From: Candidatus Thermochlorobacteriaceae bacterium
GTDB taxonomy: Bacteria > Bacteroidota > Chlorobiia > Chlorobiales > Thermochlorobacteraceae
DNA: 64,000 bases
NCBI GenBank assembly: GCA_029263855.1
Contig: JAJUFC010000006.1
Location: forward strand, 62,001-126,000
Reading direction: 5' to 3'
Below, piece after piece: positions 34,147 through 42,364 of the stretch; within the stretch, counting starts at the first letter, position 1, and each line of letters begins with the position of its first letter. The translations under genes were made by a program, and so were the position numbers. Under the pieces are notes generated by a model. The model was given only the letters and a program-made list of their open reading frames with translations. It did no database searches and was not told the DNA's origin.

Positions 34147-35895
34147 ATGATGCTTACCGCTATGATAACCTCGTTCAGACATCGTTTGCTTCTTGCGTGG
34201 CTCTTGATTGTGCTTGCAGGCTGTCGCTCGTCAGAGTCGGTTGAGCATGCGCCTGCACTTCGCTCGGAGGTATCCGCATTAGTCAAACAACGCGCCCTGA
34301 ACTTGCTTGTTTCAGGAGAACTTTTCGCCGCCAAAGAGCAACACGCCCAAGCCATTCTGGAATTTCAAGACGCGCTGAAACTCATGCCGAATGAAGCGGC
34401 GATTCATTTTGCGATTTCGAAATCGTATCGCGCCTTGCGCAAGTCAGAATCCGCACTTTACTACGCCAAGAAAGCCGTCGAGCTTGATTCATCGAACAAG
34501 TGGTATAACGAACTTTTGGGAAATCTTTATTTTGATACGCAAAACTTCGCCGCCGCCGCCGAACAGTTTGAACTTTTTTCGCTTAAAGACCCGCAAAGTT
34601 CTTCCGCCCTATATCAACTTGCCGCCGCACAAGTCGCAGGTGGTCAGATGCAAGAAGCCCTTAATACTTACACGCGCTTAATAGGACTCGTTGGATTAGA
34701 CCTTGACGTGCTTTACAAAAAGTTGCTTCTGCAAATCCAACTTAAAATGGATAACGAAGCCGTTTTTACGTTGATTGAGATGATTGTTTCCGACCCTGAG
34801 AACTTGGACTTATATCAGATGCTCGGCGAACTTTATATCAAACTCGGACGCTACGACGATGCCCTGCGTGCATACCGCGACCTTCTCGATCGCAATCCTA
34901 ACGACCTGCGTGCCCTCGTCGCCTTTTGCGAAATTTATACTAAGCAAAAAGATTGGAACGGCTTCGAAGCCACTGTCAACGATTTGTTTGTTAATCCTAA
35001 TTTCACCAAAGAAGACAAAATCAATATCGGCTATCTCTACATCGAGCGCGCTGAAAAAGATACCGCGATGCTCAAGCCAACCGAAATCGTCATGCTTCGC
35101 TTGCAAAAAGCCTATCCGAATGAATGGCAACCCTACTGGTTTTTGAGCATCATTTACCTTCGCGAACGAAACTATGCGGCGGCAATTCCACAACTCAAAC
35201 GCTTGACCGCCCTAAAGTCCGACTTTGCGCCCGCTTGGGAAAATTTAGGCATTGCCTATCTCTCGATAGACGAAAACACATCAGCAATTAACACCTTCAA
35301 ATCCGCTCTTGAAAAAGCCTCCAAGCCTTCGTTTCGCATGAAGGTTTTGCTTGGCACATCGCTCAATCAAGCTTATCGCGACGAGGAATCCGTGCGAATC
35401 TTGACCGAAGCACTCTCGCAGATGGAAGCGGAAGATACAAGCACCATCGTTCAAGCCTACAGCACCTTGGCATTGAGTTACGACCGCTTGAAGCGATACG
35501 ACGAAAGCGAGCGGAGCTATGAAACTGCATTGCTTTATGAACCCGATAATGCCTTGGTACTCAACAACCTTGCGTATTCTTATTCGGAGCGCGATAAAGA
35601 TTTGCCTCGTGCCTTAGAAATGGCGAAAGTCGCCGTCGCCAAAGAGCCTAATAACGGCGCGTATTTAGACACGATTGGTTGGATTTACTTTAAGATGGGC
35701 AACTACCAAGAAGCCAAGCATTGGATAGAAAAAGCCGTGCAATCGGGACGCGAAAGCCCTGCCGTGCTCGAGCACTTGGGCGACGTTTATCTCAAACTCG
35801 GCGACCGCGAAAACGCACAACGCTACTACGAACGCGCTTTTCAAATCAATCGAACGAGCGTTTCGTTGCAACAAAAGTTGGAAGCGATTAAGTGA
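34147..35895 (+). CDS. TPR-repeat lipoprotein
   Basis: This 582-residue protein has a lipoprotein signal sequence with lipobox VLAGC (Cys at residue 26 from the first ATG; an ATG at 34162 gives a more ordinary signal peptide). Tandem TPR repeats follow over nearly the whole length, for example residues around AILEFQDALKLMPNEAAIHF and SYETALLYEPDNALVLNNLA. TPR arrays mediate protein interactions. Exported TPR lipoproteins of this kind act in envelope assembly or secretion complexes, but no specific role can be assigned. It is followed after 62 bases by the PHP phosphoesterase gene. Confidence 0.87.
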   Translation: MMLTAMITSFRHRLLLAWLLIVLAGCRSSESVEHAPALRSEVSALVKQRALNLLVSGELFAAKEQHAQAILEFQDALKLMPNEAAIHFAISKSYRALRKSESALYYAKKAVELDSSNKWYNELLGNLYFDTQNFAAAAEQFELFSLKDPQSSSALYQLAAAQVAGGQMQEALNTYTRLIGLVGLDLDVLYKKLLLQIQLKMDNEAVFTLIEMIVSDPENLDLYQMLGELYIKLGRYDDALRAYRDLLDRNPNDLRALVAFCEIYTKQKDWNGFEATVNDLFVNPNFTKEDKINIGYLYIERAEKDTAMLKPTEIVMLRLQKAYPNEWQPYWFLSIIYLRERNYAAAIPQLKRLTALKSDFAPAWENLGIAYLSIDENTSAINTFKSALEKASKPSFRMKVLLGTSLNQAYRDEESVRILTEALSQMEAEDTSTIVQAYSTLALSYDRLKRYDESERSYETALLYEPDNALVLNNLAYSYSERDKDLPRALEMAKVAVAKEPNNGAYLDTIGWIYFKMGNYQEAKHWIEKAVQSGRESPAVLEHLGDVYLKLGDRENAQRYYERAFQINRTSVSLQQKLEAIK

Positions 35896-35957
35896 GATGT
35901 TGCTCTGTAAAGTTTTTAATCGTCATTCACTAAATTTTATTAAGACAATATAGACCA

Positions 35958-36812
35958 ATGAACACTACCGCACCCGCCCAAGCCGTTGAACGGAAGTTCG
36001 TGGATATGCACATGCATACCACTTGCTCTGACGGTGCGCTCTCTCCAAAGGATTTGGTCAAAAAAGCGAAACAAGTCGGACTTGCCGCAATCAGCATTAC
36101 CGACCACGATAACCTTGCCGCCATTCATGCAGTAAAGTCGCTTGCAGAAGAACTCGGCGTTGAGTTGATTGCTGGCGTTGAAGTCAGCACGGCTCACGAG
36201 GAGCGCGACGTTCACATTTTGGGCTATTTCATCAAAACCGAAAACTCTCCTTTGAGCGACTACCTTGCGCACTGCCGTAAGCAACGCCTTGCTCGCACAG
36301 AGCGCATGGTCGATCGCCTTAACAAGCAAGGCGTGAAAATCCATGTCGAGCATGTGCTTGAAAAAGCAAGCGGGGGCTCGGTCGGTCGCCCGCACATCGC
36401 CGCCGTGCTTCAAGAAAACGGCTACGTGCAAAATTACAACGAAGCCTTTTTGAAGTATATCGGCACCAACTGCCCTGCTTACGAGAAAAGCGTTGAAACA
36501 AAACCCGCCGAAGTCATTTCGCTCATCAACGAAGCTGGCGGCTTATCGTTTTTGGCTCATCCGGGCAGGCAAGTTTCCGACGACACCGTCCGACACTTGA
36601 TTGATAATGGACTCGACGGATTGGAAATCGTTCATCCTTCGCACGACACGCATCGCCAAGAGTATTACCGCTCGATCGCCAACGAGTATTTTCTGCTTAT
36701 GTCGGGCGGCTCGGATTATCACGGCGTTAAGCCTCAAGACGAAGAGAACTTCGGCAAAATGCACATTGACTACAACTGGCTTCAAAAAATGAAAAATCGG
36801 TTGTGCATTTAA
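35958..36812 (+). CDS. PHP-domain metal-dependent phosphoesterase (RNase AM/YciV-like)
   Basis: This 284-residue protein has the PHP metal-binding motifs: HMHTTCSDG at the start, SITDHDN, the E of GVEVS and the FLAHPGR and SDYHG segments toward the end. It resembles YciV/RNase AM and 3',5'-nucleoside bisphosphate phosphatases, which hydrolyse short nucleotides with divalent metals. It is followed after 45 bases by hisH. The PHP fold is also used by histidinol-phosphatase HisK, but the sequence pattern fits the YciV group better and hisN is present at 9.3 kb. Confidence 0.88.
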   Translation: MNTTAPAQAVERKFVDMHMHTTCSDGALSPKDLVKKAKQVGLAAISITDHDNLAAIHAVKSLAEELGVELIAGVEVSTAHEERDVHILGYFIKTENSPLSDYLAHCRKQRLARTERMVDRLNKQGVKIHVEHVLEKASGGSVGRPHIAAVLQENGYVQNYNEAFLKYIGTNCPAYEKSVETKPAEVISLINEAGGLSFLAHPGRQVSDDTVRHLIDNGLDGLEIVHPSHDTHRQEYYRSIANEYFLLMSGGSDYHGVKPQDEENFGKMHIDYNWLQKMKNRLCI

Positions 36813-36857
36813 CGAACCGCTTGTGGCGACTTTTAGAGCGCAACCACTCTTCTCAAC

Positions 36858-37466
36858 ATGATTCTCATTCTCGATTACGGCGCAAGCAATTTGCGCTCCG
36901 TCCAAAAAGCCTTTGATTATCTCGGTGTTCCCGCGACGGTTTCCAACGATGCCCGCACGGTTGCAAGTGCCGAAAAGGTGCTTCTTCCGGGCGTCGGCGC
37001 TTTCGGACAAGGCATCAATGCTGTGCGTTCACAGGGCTTTGACTCTGCTATCGGCGAGCATCTCGCGAAAGCAAAACCGCTCTTGGGAATCTGCCTCGGT
37101 ATGCAACTGCTTCTTTCAGAAAGCGAGGAAATGGGCATTCATCAAGGGCTTAATTTCATTTCAGGAAAAGTCCAACAATTTAACTCACAGAACGCAAAAG
37201 TGCCGCAGATTGGTTGGAACAACCTTCACGAGATTCGGCGCGATAGTCTTCTCTTCAAAGGCATTGACGATGGCGCGTATTTTTACTTTGTTCATTCCTA
37301 TTTCTGCAATGTCCACGATGCCGACGCGGTCAGCGCGAGAGCCTCTTACGCCCAAGAAAATTTCGCCGTTGCGATTGAAAAAAATGGTATTTTTGCAGTT
37401 CAATTCCACCCTGAAAAATCAGGCTCTGCGGGGTTGAAAGTTCTGGAAAATTTTGCAAGACTGTAA
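36858..37466 (+). CDS. hisH: Imidazole glycerol phosphate synthase glutaminase subunit HisH
   Basis: This 202-residue class I glutamine amidotransferase has the nucleophile motif LLGICLGMQLL, the oxyanion region PGVGAFG and the C-terminal QFHPEKSG with catalytic His and Glu. It supplies ammonia to HisF for imidazole-ring formation in histidine synthesis. hisA starts five bases after its stop, indicating an operon; hisF is not adjacent in this window. Length is normal. Confidence 0.96.
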   Translation: MILILDYGASNLRSVQKAFDYLGVPATVSNDARTVASAEKVLLPGVGAFGQGINAVRSQGFDSAIGEHLAKAKPLLGICLGMQLLLSESEEMGIHQGLNFISGKVQQFNSQNAKVPQIGWNNLHEIRRDSLLFKGIDDGAYFYFVHSYFCNVHDADAVSARASYAQENFAVAIEKNGIFAVQFHPEKSGSAGLKVLENFARL

Positions 37467-37471
37467 CGATT

Positions 37472-38254
37472 ATGCTCATTATTCCTGCGATTGATATTCG
37501 CGGCGGAAAATGCGTGCGCCTCTCGCAAGGCGACTATGACCGTGAGAAAATTTACCTCGATTGCCCATGCGACATGGCGGTCGTTTGGCGCAAGCAAAAC
37601 GCCAAAATGCTTCACTTGGTTGATTTAGATGCGGCAAAATCGGGCAAACTTGAAAACTTCAATGAAATCAAACGCATTGTCGAGATGCTCGATATTCCCG
37701 TTGAAGTCGGTGGCGGCATTCGCAGTCTTGACAGTGCGAAAGCCTATTTTGACATTGGCATCTATCGTGTTGTCATTGGCTCAGCCGCTGTTACCAATCC
37801 CAAACTTATTGAGGACTTACTTGCGCATTACGGTCCCAAAAAAATTGTTATCGGCATTGACGCCAAAGACGGCGTTCCCAAAGTTCACGGTTGGCTTGAA
37901 GGCTCAAACATAACGGATGTTGAACTCGGCTTAAAGATGAAATCGCTCGGCGTCGAGCGCGTCATTTATACCGATATTTCCAAAGATGGCATGCTTTCGG
38001 GCGTTGGATACGAGGCGATTAAACATTTCGCAGAGTCAACGGGCTTGCGCGTTACGGCGTCGGGCGGTGTCGCTTCTTATCACGACTTGATGAAACTTAA
38101 AAAACTCATGCCGCTCGTCGATTCGGTAATTGTCGGCAAAGCCCTTTACGAAGAAACTTTTCCTTGCCAAAAGCTTTGGCACTTGTGCGAAAAAGAACTA
38201 ACGATTGATGCCAATTTCTCGACTGCATCACTTCGCTCGTGCATTTCGCCATAA
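37472..38254 (+). CDS. hisA: ProFAR isomerase HisA
   Basis: This 260-residue TIM-barrel enzyme begins with IIPAIDIRGGKCVRLSQGD and has the HLVDLDAAKSG loop, the VGGGIRS phosphate-binding segment and the second-half TDISKDGMLSG with the catalytic Asp. It isomerises ProFAR to PRFAR in histidine synthesis. It lies five bases after hisH. The C-terminus has about a dozen extra residues beyond typical HisA. The tRNA-Val gene follows on the same strand with its own promoter. Confidence 0.96.
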   Translation: MLIIPAIDIRGGKCVRLSQGDYDREKIYLDCPCDMAVVWRKQNAKMLHLVDLDAAKSGKLENFNEIKRIVEMLDIPVEVGGGIRSLDSAKAYFDIGIYRVVIGSAAVTNPKLIEDLLAHYGPKKIVIGIDAKDGVPKVHGWLEGSNITDVELGLKMKSLGVERVIYTDISKDGMLSGVGYEAIKHFAESTGLRVTASGGVASYHDLMKLKKLMPLVDSVIVGKALYEETFPCQKLWHLCEKELTIDANFSTASLRSCISP

Positions 38255-38271
38255 AGTTCTTTGAATGTTTT

Positions 38272-38300
38272 TTGAAATTTCATCGGCTTCAGTATCTTTG
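38272..38300 (+). promoter_or_regulatory. Promoter of tRNA-Val, TTG-N18-TATCTTTG
   Basis: TTG at 38272-38274 and TATCTTTG at 38293-38300 are separated by 18 bases, fitting the Bacteroidota-type consensus. The -7 element ends 27 bases before the mature tRNA 5' end. Because tRNA genes need strong promoters, this supports the consensus in this genome. Confidence 0.7.
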
Positions 38301-38327
38301 CCGCCCACGTTCATTAAAAATCTGCAA

Positions 38328-38401
38328 GGGCAATTAGCTCAGTTGGTTAGAGCGTTCGCTTCACACGCGAAAGGTCACTAGTTCGAATCTAGTATTGCCC
38401 A
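38328..38401 (+). tRNA. tRNA-Val (anticodon CAC)
   Basis: The 74-base sequence folds as a cloverleaf: acceptor stem GGGCAAT/ATTGCCC with discriminator A, a D arm with AGCTCAGTTGGTTAGAGC, anticodon stem TTCGC/GCGAA with loop TTCACAC (anticodon CAC), and a T arm containing GTTCGAATC. CAC reads the valine codon GUG. The terminal CCA is not encoded. No other tRNA was found in the window. Confidence 0.95.
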
Positions 38402-38461
38402 CTCTTCTCCATATCTTCTGCTCCAACTTATCACTTTCACAACATCGTTGAACCATCGTCT

Positions 38462-39349
38462 ATGAAAACAATAGCCCTTTTCATTTGTGTGCTTTTTTGG
38501 TTTGGGTGCTCGAGCAAAACCCCTGAACATGCCACGACTCATCGCACCGTAACTGGAAAATTGATTGAGCATAAATCGTTTGCCTCCAAGTATGTTTCGC
38601 CGCGCCAAGTCGATGTGTGGTTTCCGCGCGATTACGATACGAGCAAGCGTTACGCCGTTCTCTACATGCACGACGGGCAAAACTGTTTCGACTCCGCCAC
38701 CTCCTACACGCGCGTCGACTGGGGGGCAGATGAAACACTCACACGCCTTCGCGCCGAAAATAAAATTGGCGATGTCATTGCCGTCGGCATTTGGAACACG
38801 CCCAATCGTTACGGCGAATACATGCCGCAAAAAGCCTACGAGATGCTCCCGCAATCCACACGCGACTCGATGCAGGCGCGCTACCCAATGGCAAAAATGG
38901 CTTCCGATAATTATCTCAAATTCATCGCCACAGAACTCAAGCCGTTTATCGATTCCGCCTATTCAACCAATCCCGAACCCCATGCAACTGCCATCATGGG
39001 TTCCAGCATGGGCGGCTTGATTTCGCTTTACGCTATCTGCGAGTATCCGTCTGTTTTCGGCAAAGCCGCCTGCCTTTCTACGCACTTTCCCGCAGGCAAC
39101 GGCATTATGATTGAATACCTCAAAACACATCTTCCCGACCCGCAATCGCATAAAATTTATTTTGATTTTGGAACAGAAACGCTTGATAAAGACTACGAAC
39201 CCTATCAACAACGCGCCGATAGCGTGATGACTCAAAACGGCTACCAATATGGCACAACTTGGCTCACGAAAAAGTTTGTAGGCGACGACCACTCCGAACG
39301 CGCATGGCGAAAACGATTACCGATTCCAATTTTGTTTTTGCTTGAATAG
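38462..39349 (+). CDS. Esterase-family (alpha/beta-hydrolase) lipoprotein
   Basis: This 295-residue protein has a lipoprotein signal (lipobox WFGC, Cys16). A PF00756-type putative esterase domain follows, with the YAVLYMHDGQN oxyanion strand, the nucleophile elbow GSSMGG and a C-terminal HSERAW with the catalytic His. Relatives hydrolyse acyl esters, including feruloyl and siderophore esters. The protein should be tethered at the envelope. The substrate is unknown. It lies between the tRNA and mutL. Confidence 0.85.
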   Translation: MKTIALFICVLFWFGCSSKTPEHATTHRTVTGKLIEHKSFASKYVSPRQVDVWFPRDYDTSKRYAVLYMHDGQNCFDSATSYTRVDWGADETLTRLRAENKIGDVIAVGIWNTPNRYGEYMPQKAYEMLPQSTRDSMQARYPMAKMASDNYLKFIATELKPFIDSAYSTNPEPHATAIMGSSMGGLISLYAICEYPSVFGKAACLSTHFPAGNGIMIEYLKTHLPDPQSHKIYFDFGTETLDKDYEPYQQRADSVMTQNGYQYGTTWLTKKFVGDDHSERAWRKRLPIPILFLLE

Positions 39350-39386
39350 TATTCCTGACGATTGATTTCAAGACATTCATTTCGCT

Positions 39387-41282
39387 ATGGGTTTTATCAA
39401 GAAACTGCCTGATGTCATCGCCAATAAAATCGCGGCAGGCGAAGTGATTCAGCGACCCGCTTCGGCGGTCAAAGAACTGCTGGAAAACGCCATCGATGCG
39501 GGCGCGGACGACATTACGCTCATCATCAAAGATTCTGGCAAAACGCTCATTCAAGTTATCGACAACGGCGTGGGAATGAGCGAAGATGACGCTTTGCTCG
39601 CCTTTGAACGCTTCGCGACGAGCAAAATTTCTTCGGCGGAAGATTTGGACGACTTGCATACGCTCGGATTTCGCGGCGAAGCCCTTGCCAGCATTGCGTC
39701 AATCGCTCAAATCGAGCTTAAAACGAAACGCCGCGAAGATACGCTCGCCTCGCTTGTGCGCATTGACGGCGGGGTCTTTCAAGAGACTTCCAAAACCCAC
39801 GCGCCTGACGGCACTTCCATTGCCGTACGCAATCTTTTTTACAACATTCCCGCGCGCCGCAAGTTTCTCAAATCCGACACGACCGAGTTCAAGCATATTT
39901 ACGAAACCATTTTAGCGCAAACGCTCGCCCACCCCGAAATCAAGTGGAAGTTCATCAGCGATGGCGACGAAGTCTTTCATCTCACCACGCACAGCCTCAA
40001 CGAGCGGCTCAATCATTTTTTCGGAAAAGATTTTTCAAACGGATTGATTGAGTTCAAAGAATCCAACGACTTTGCTAATGTGCAAGGCTTTCTCGGAAAA
40101 CCCGCGATGATGAAGCGCGCGAAGAACGAGCAATTCCTTTTCATCAATCGCCGCATCACGCAAAGCCGCCAACTTCACCACGCCATTACGCAGGGCTACG
40201 GCGAACTTTTAGGCGAGCGCGAACAGCCGTTCTATTTGATTTATCTGGAAATGGAGCCGCGCCGCTTCGATGTGAATGTTCACCCAACCAAAATGGAAGT
40301 GCGTTTCGAAGATGAACGCAATGTGTATAACCTGATGCTTTCTGTCGTCAAGAAGCATGTCAGCGGCAAAGATTTTTCGCCGAGCGTTGCGATTGAAGAG
40401 AAGACAGAACGCGCTGAGTTCGACCGCACCGAGCAATATGCGAAGTTTTACAAGTCATCGCAGTCGGAGTTTCCGGGCGTTCAGAAACGGCTCTCTTACA
40501 ACGAGCGCGATTTTGAAGTTCGAAGTAGCAACGCGCTTTATGCCGATTTCAAGCGTGAAGCCGAACCAACTCCAACGACTCCGCTTCGCCCTGAACCGCC
40601 GCCCGAGCAGACCTCATTTTCCGATGCCTCGTTTGAGACGCCGATTGACGCGCCGAAATCGCGTGAGTATCAACTCGTTTTTCAATCTTCCGAAACGGAA
40701 TCCGATAATCTCAAAGGGGCTTTTCCGGTGCAATTGCATAACCGCTACATTCTCACCCAAATTAAATCGGGCTTAATGCTCATCGACCAACACGTCGCGC
40801 ATGAGCGCATTTTGTATGAACGCGCGCTGACCGTTATGGACGCAGGCATCTCGAACTCGCAACAGCTACTCTTTCCGCACCGCATCGAGCTCAAACCTTG
40901 GGATATGAAAGTGTTAGAAGAATTGCGTCAAGATTTAGAAAAGCTAGGGTTTTCGTTCCGACAGTTTAGCCACAGTTCGGTGGTCGTCGAGGGTGTTCCG
41001 TCCGATGTCAAGCCCGGTGCAGAGGAGAAAATTTTGTTTGAGCTCATTGAGCAGTATTTGGATTACCAACAGTCGCTCAAACTCGAGAAGTGCGATAACA
41101 TTGCAAAGTCATATGCGTGCCGCAACGCGATTATGGCAGGCGATAAACTCTCGCAACGCGAAATGACCCTGCTCATCGACCAACTCTTTGCAACCTCAAT
41201 GCCCTACGTTTGTCCGCACGGTCGCCCGATTATCATTAAACTCTCGCTGAGCGAGTTAGATAAAATGTTTGGGAGAACGTGA
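39387..41282 (+). CDS. mutL: DNA mismatch repair protein MutL
   Basis: This 631-residue protein has the GHKL ATPase motifs of MutL (KIAAGEVIQRPASAVKELLENA, DNGVGM, TLGFRGEAL and DGTSIAVRNLFYN). The C-terminal dimerisation domain includes DQHVAHERILYE and CPHGRP. The DQHVAHERI segment is the endonuclease motif of MutL homologues that nick DNA, so this is the nicking type. It acts with MutS in mismatch repair. It is followed, four bases after its stop, by the DUF4159 gene. Confidence 0.97.
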   Translation: MGFIKKLPDVIANKIAAGEVIQRPASAVKELLENAIDAGADDITLIIKDSGKTLIQVIDNGVGMSEDDALLAFERFATSKISSAEDLDDLHTLGFRGEALASIASIAQIELKTKRREDTLASLVRIDGGVFQETSKTHAPDGTSIAVRNLFYNIPARRKFLKSDTTEFKHIYETILAQTLAHPEIKWKFISDGDEVFHLTTHSLNERLNHFFGKDFSNGLIEFKESNDFANVQGFLGKPAMMKRAKNEQFLFINRRITQSRQLHHAITQGYGELLGEREQPFYLIYLEMEPRRFDVNVHPTKMEVRFEDERNVYNLMLSVVKKHVSGKDFSPSVAIEEKTERAEFDRTEQYAKFYKSSQSEFPGVQKRLSYNERDFEVRSSNALYADFKREAEPTPTTPLRPEPPPEQTSFSDASFETPIDAPKSREYQLVFQSSETESDNLKGAFPVQLHNRYILTQIKSGLMLIDQHVAHERILYERALTVMDAGISNSQQLLFPHRIELKPWDMKVLEELRQDLEKLGFSFRQFSHSSVVVEGVPSDVKPGAEEKILFELIEQYLDYQQSLKLEKCDNIAKSYACRNAIMAGDKLSQREMTLLIDQLFATSMPYVCPHGRPIIIKLSLSELDKMFGRT

Positions 41283-41285
41283 GCG

Positions 41286-42002
41286 ATGAACCGACGTCAG
41301 TTTCTCAAATCCGCTTTGATGGCGACGAGCGCGATTGCGCTCTCTCCATTTGCCAACGCGGTTGCGTCGCAGTTTGAGCGGCGCAAGTCGGATTTCGCCT
41401 TCACGCGCCTTGCCTACGCTTCAGGAAATTGGAATACCGACGAGCGAATGCCCTCCAACGTGCTTCACTCTCTTGTGCAATACACGACCATCAGCATTGA
41501 GCCAAAAGAAAAAATCGTTGCGCTCGATTCGCCCGAAATTTTTGACTCACCGTTTTGCTATTTGAGCGGACACAAACTGGTTGAATTGACTTCCAAAGAG
41601 CGTGAAAACTTTGAACGATACCTTCGCAACGGCGGATTTATTTTCGTCGATGACTGCAACCACGACATTGATGGGCTTTTTGCCAAGTCGTTTGAGGCGC
41701 AAATTGCAGCCATTTTCGGTTCAAATGCGCTCAAAAAGATTCCTAATTCTCACCCGATTTATCATTGCTTCTTTGATTTCCCGAGCGGACCACCAACGAC
41801 CTCGCTCGAGCTCAACGGATGGGGCGATGATTTAGTCCACGATTACCTCAAAGCCGTTGTGATAAACGGACGCATGGCGATTTTATACAGCAATAAAGAT
41901 TACGGTTGCGAATGGGATTACGACCACCGAAACAAACGTTGGCTGGCGGAGGATAACACGAAGTTCGCCGTCAATCTCATTCTTTACGCCTTAACACACT
42001 GA
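41286..42002 (+). CDS. DUF4159 domain protein with twin-arginine signal
   Basis: This 238-residue protein starts with a Tat-type signal (MNRRQFLKSALMATSAIAL). A DUF4159 domain follows, recognisable from FTRLAYASGNWNTDERMPSN and RNGGFIFVDDCNHD. Members are exported proteins of Bacteroidota and relatives with unknown function, often near AAA-ATPase/VWA systems; no such partner is present here. The start follows mutL by three bases. It would be exported in folded form, but no cofactor site is visible. The twin-arginine assignment is by motif only. Confidence 0.85.
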   Translation: MNRRQFLKSALMATSAIALSPFANAVASQFERRKSDFAFTRLAYASGNWNTDERMPSNVLHSLVQYTTISIEPKEKIVALDSPEIFDSPFCYLSGHKLVELTSKERENFERYLRNGGFIFVDDCNHDIDGLFAKSFEAQIAAIFGSNALKKIPNSHPIYHCFFDFPSGPPTTSLELNGWGDDLVHDYLKAVVINGRMAILYSNKDYGCEWDYDHRNKRWLAEDNTKFAVNLILYALTH

Positions 42003-42142
42003 CGCCGAATTGTCTCAATGTTGCAACATGGTGTCGCTAAAATGCAACTCTTTCTCTTTTTCCTTGCCATTCTTCAAGCTTTTTTGCCAATACAAGTTGG
42101 CACATCATTTGCCCTTTTGAGCGACATATTCAATATGTCATC

Positions 42143-42364
42143 ATGGCAGAACATCTTCTTATCATTGACAGCGACTTGCAAGAGTTGCGGCGTCTGCGTG
42201 AAATTTTAGCGCGCGAGGGTTACAATCTCATGACCGCAAGTGATGAGAAAACTGCAAAAGAAATTTGCGCACGTTTGCCCATCAAACTTGTCATTGCTGA
42301 TGCCAAGATGGTTGGCTTCACGCATCACACTTCTCTTCCGAATACCTCTCCCTATAAGCGTTAA
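42143..42364 (+). CDS. Truncated response-regulator receiver domain
   Basis: This 73-residue frame starts as a normal receiver (MAEHLLIIDSDLQELRRLRE, with the acidic pair in IDSD) and reaches the phospho-acceptor region LVIADAKM. It then stops after unrelated residues, so strands 4-5, the conserved Thr/Ser and the Lys are missing. It is probably a decayed response-regulator remnant. Its end overlaps the convergent sigma-54 activator gene by four bases. Whether it is expressed is unknown. Confidence 0.55.
   Translation: MAEHLLIIDSDLQELRRLREILAREGYNLMTASDEKTAKEICARLPIKLVIADAKMVGFTHHTSLPNTSPYKR

Noticed and set aside
42018-42209. Hydrophobic 63-codon plus-strand frame before the truncated receiver
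   Set aside because: It overlaps the receiver remnant in another frame, has no ribosome-binding site and shows no recognisable motif.
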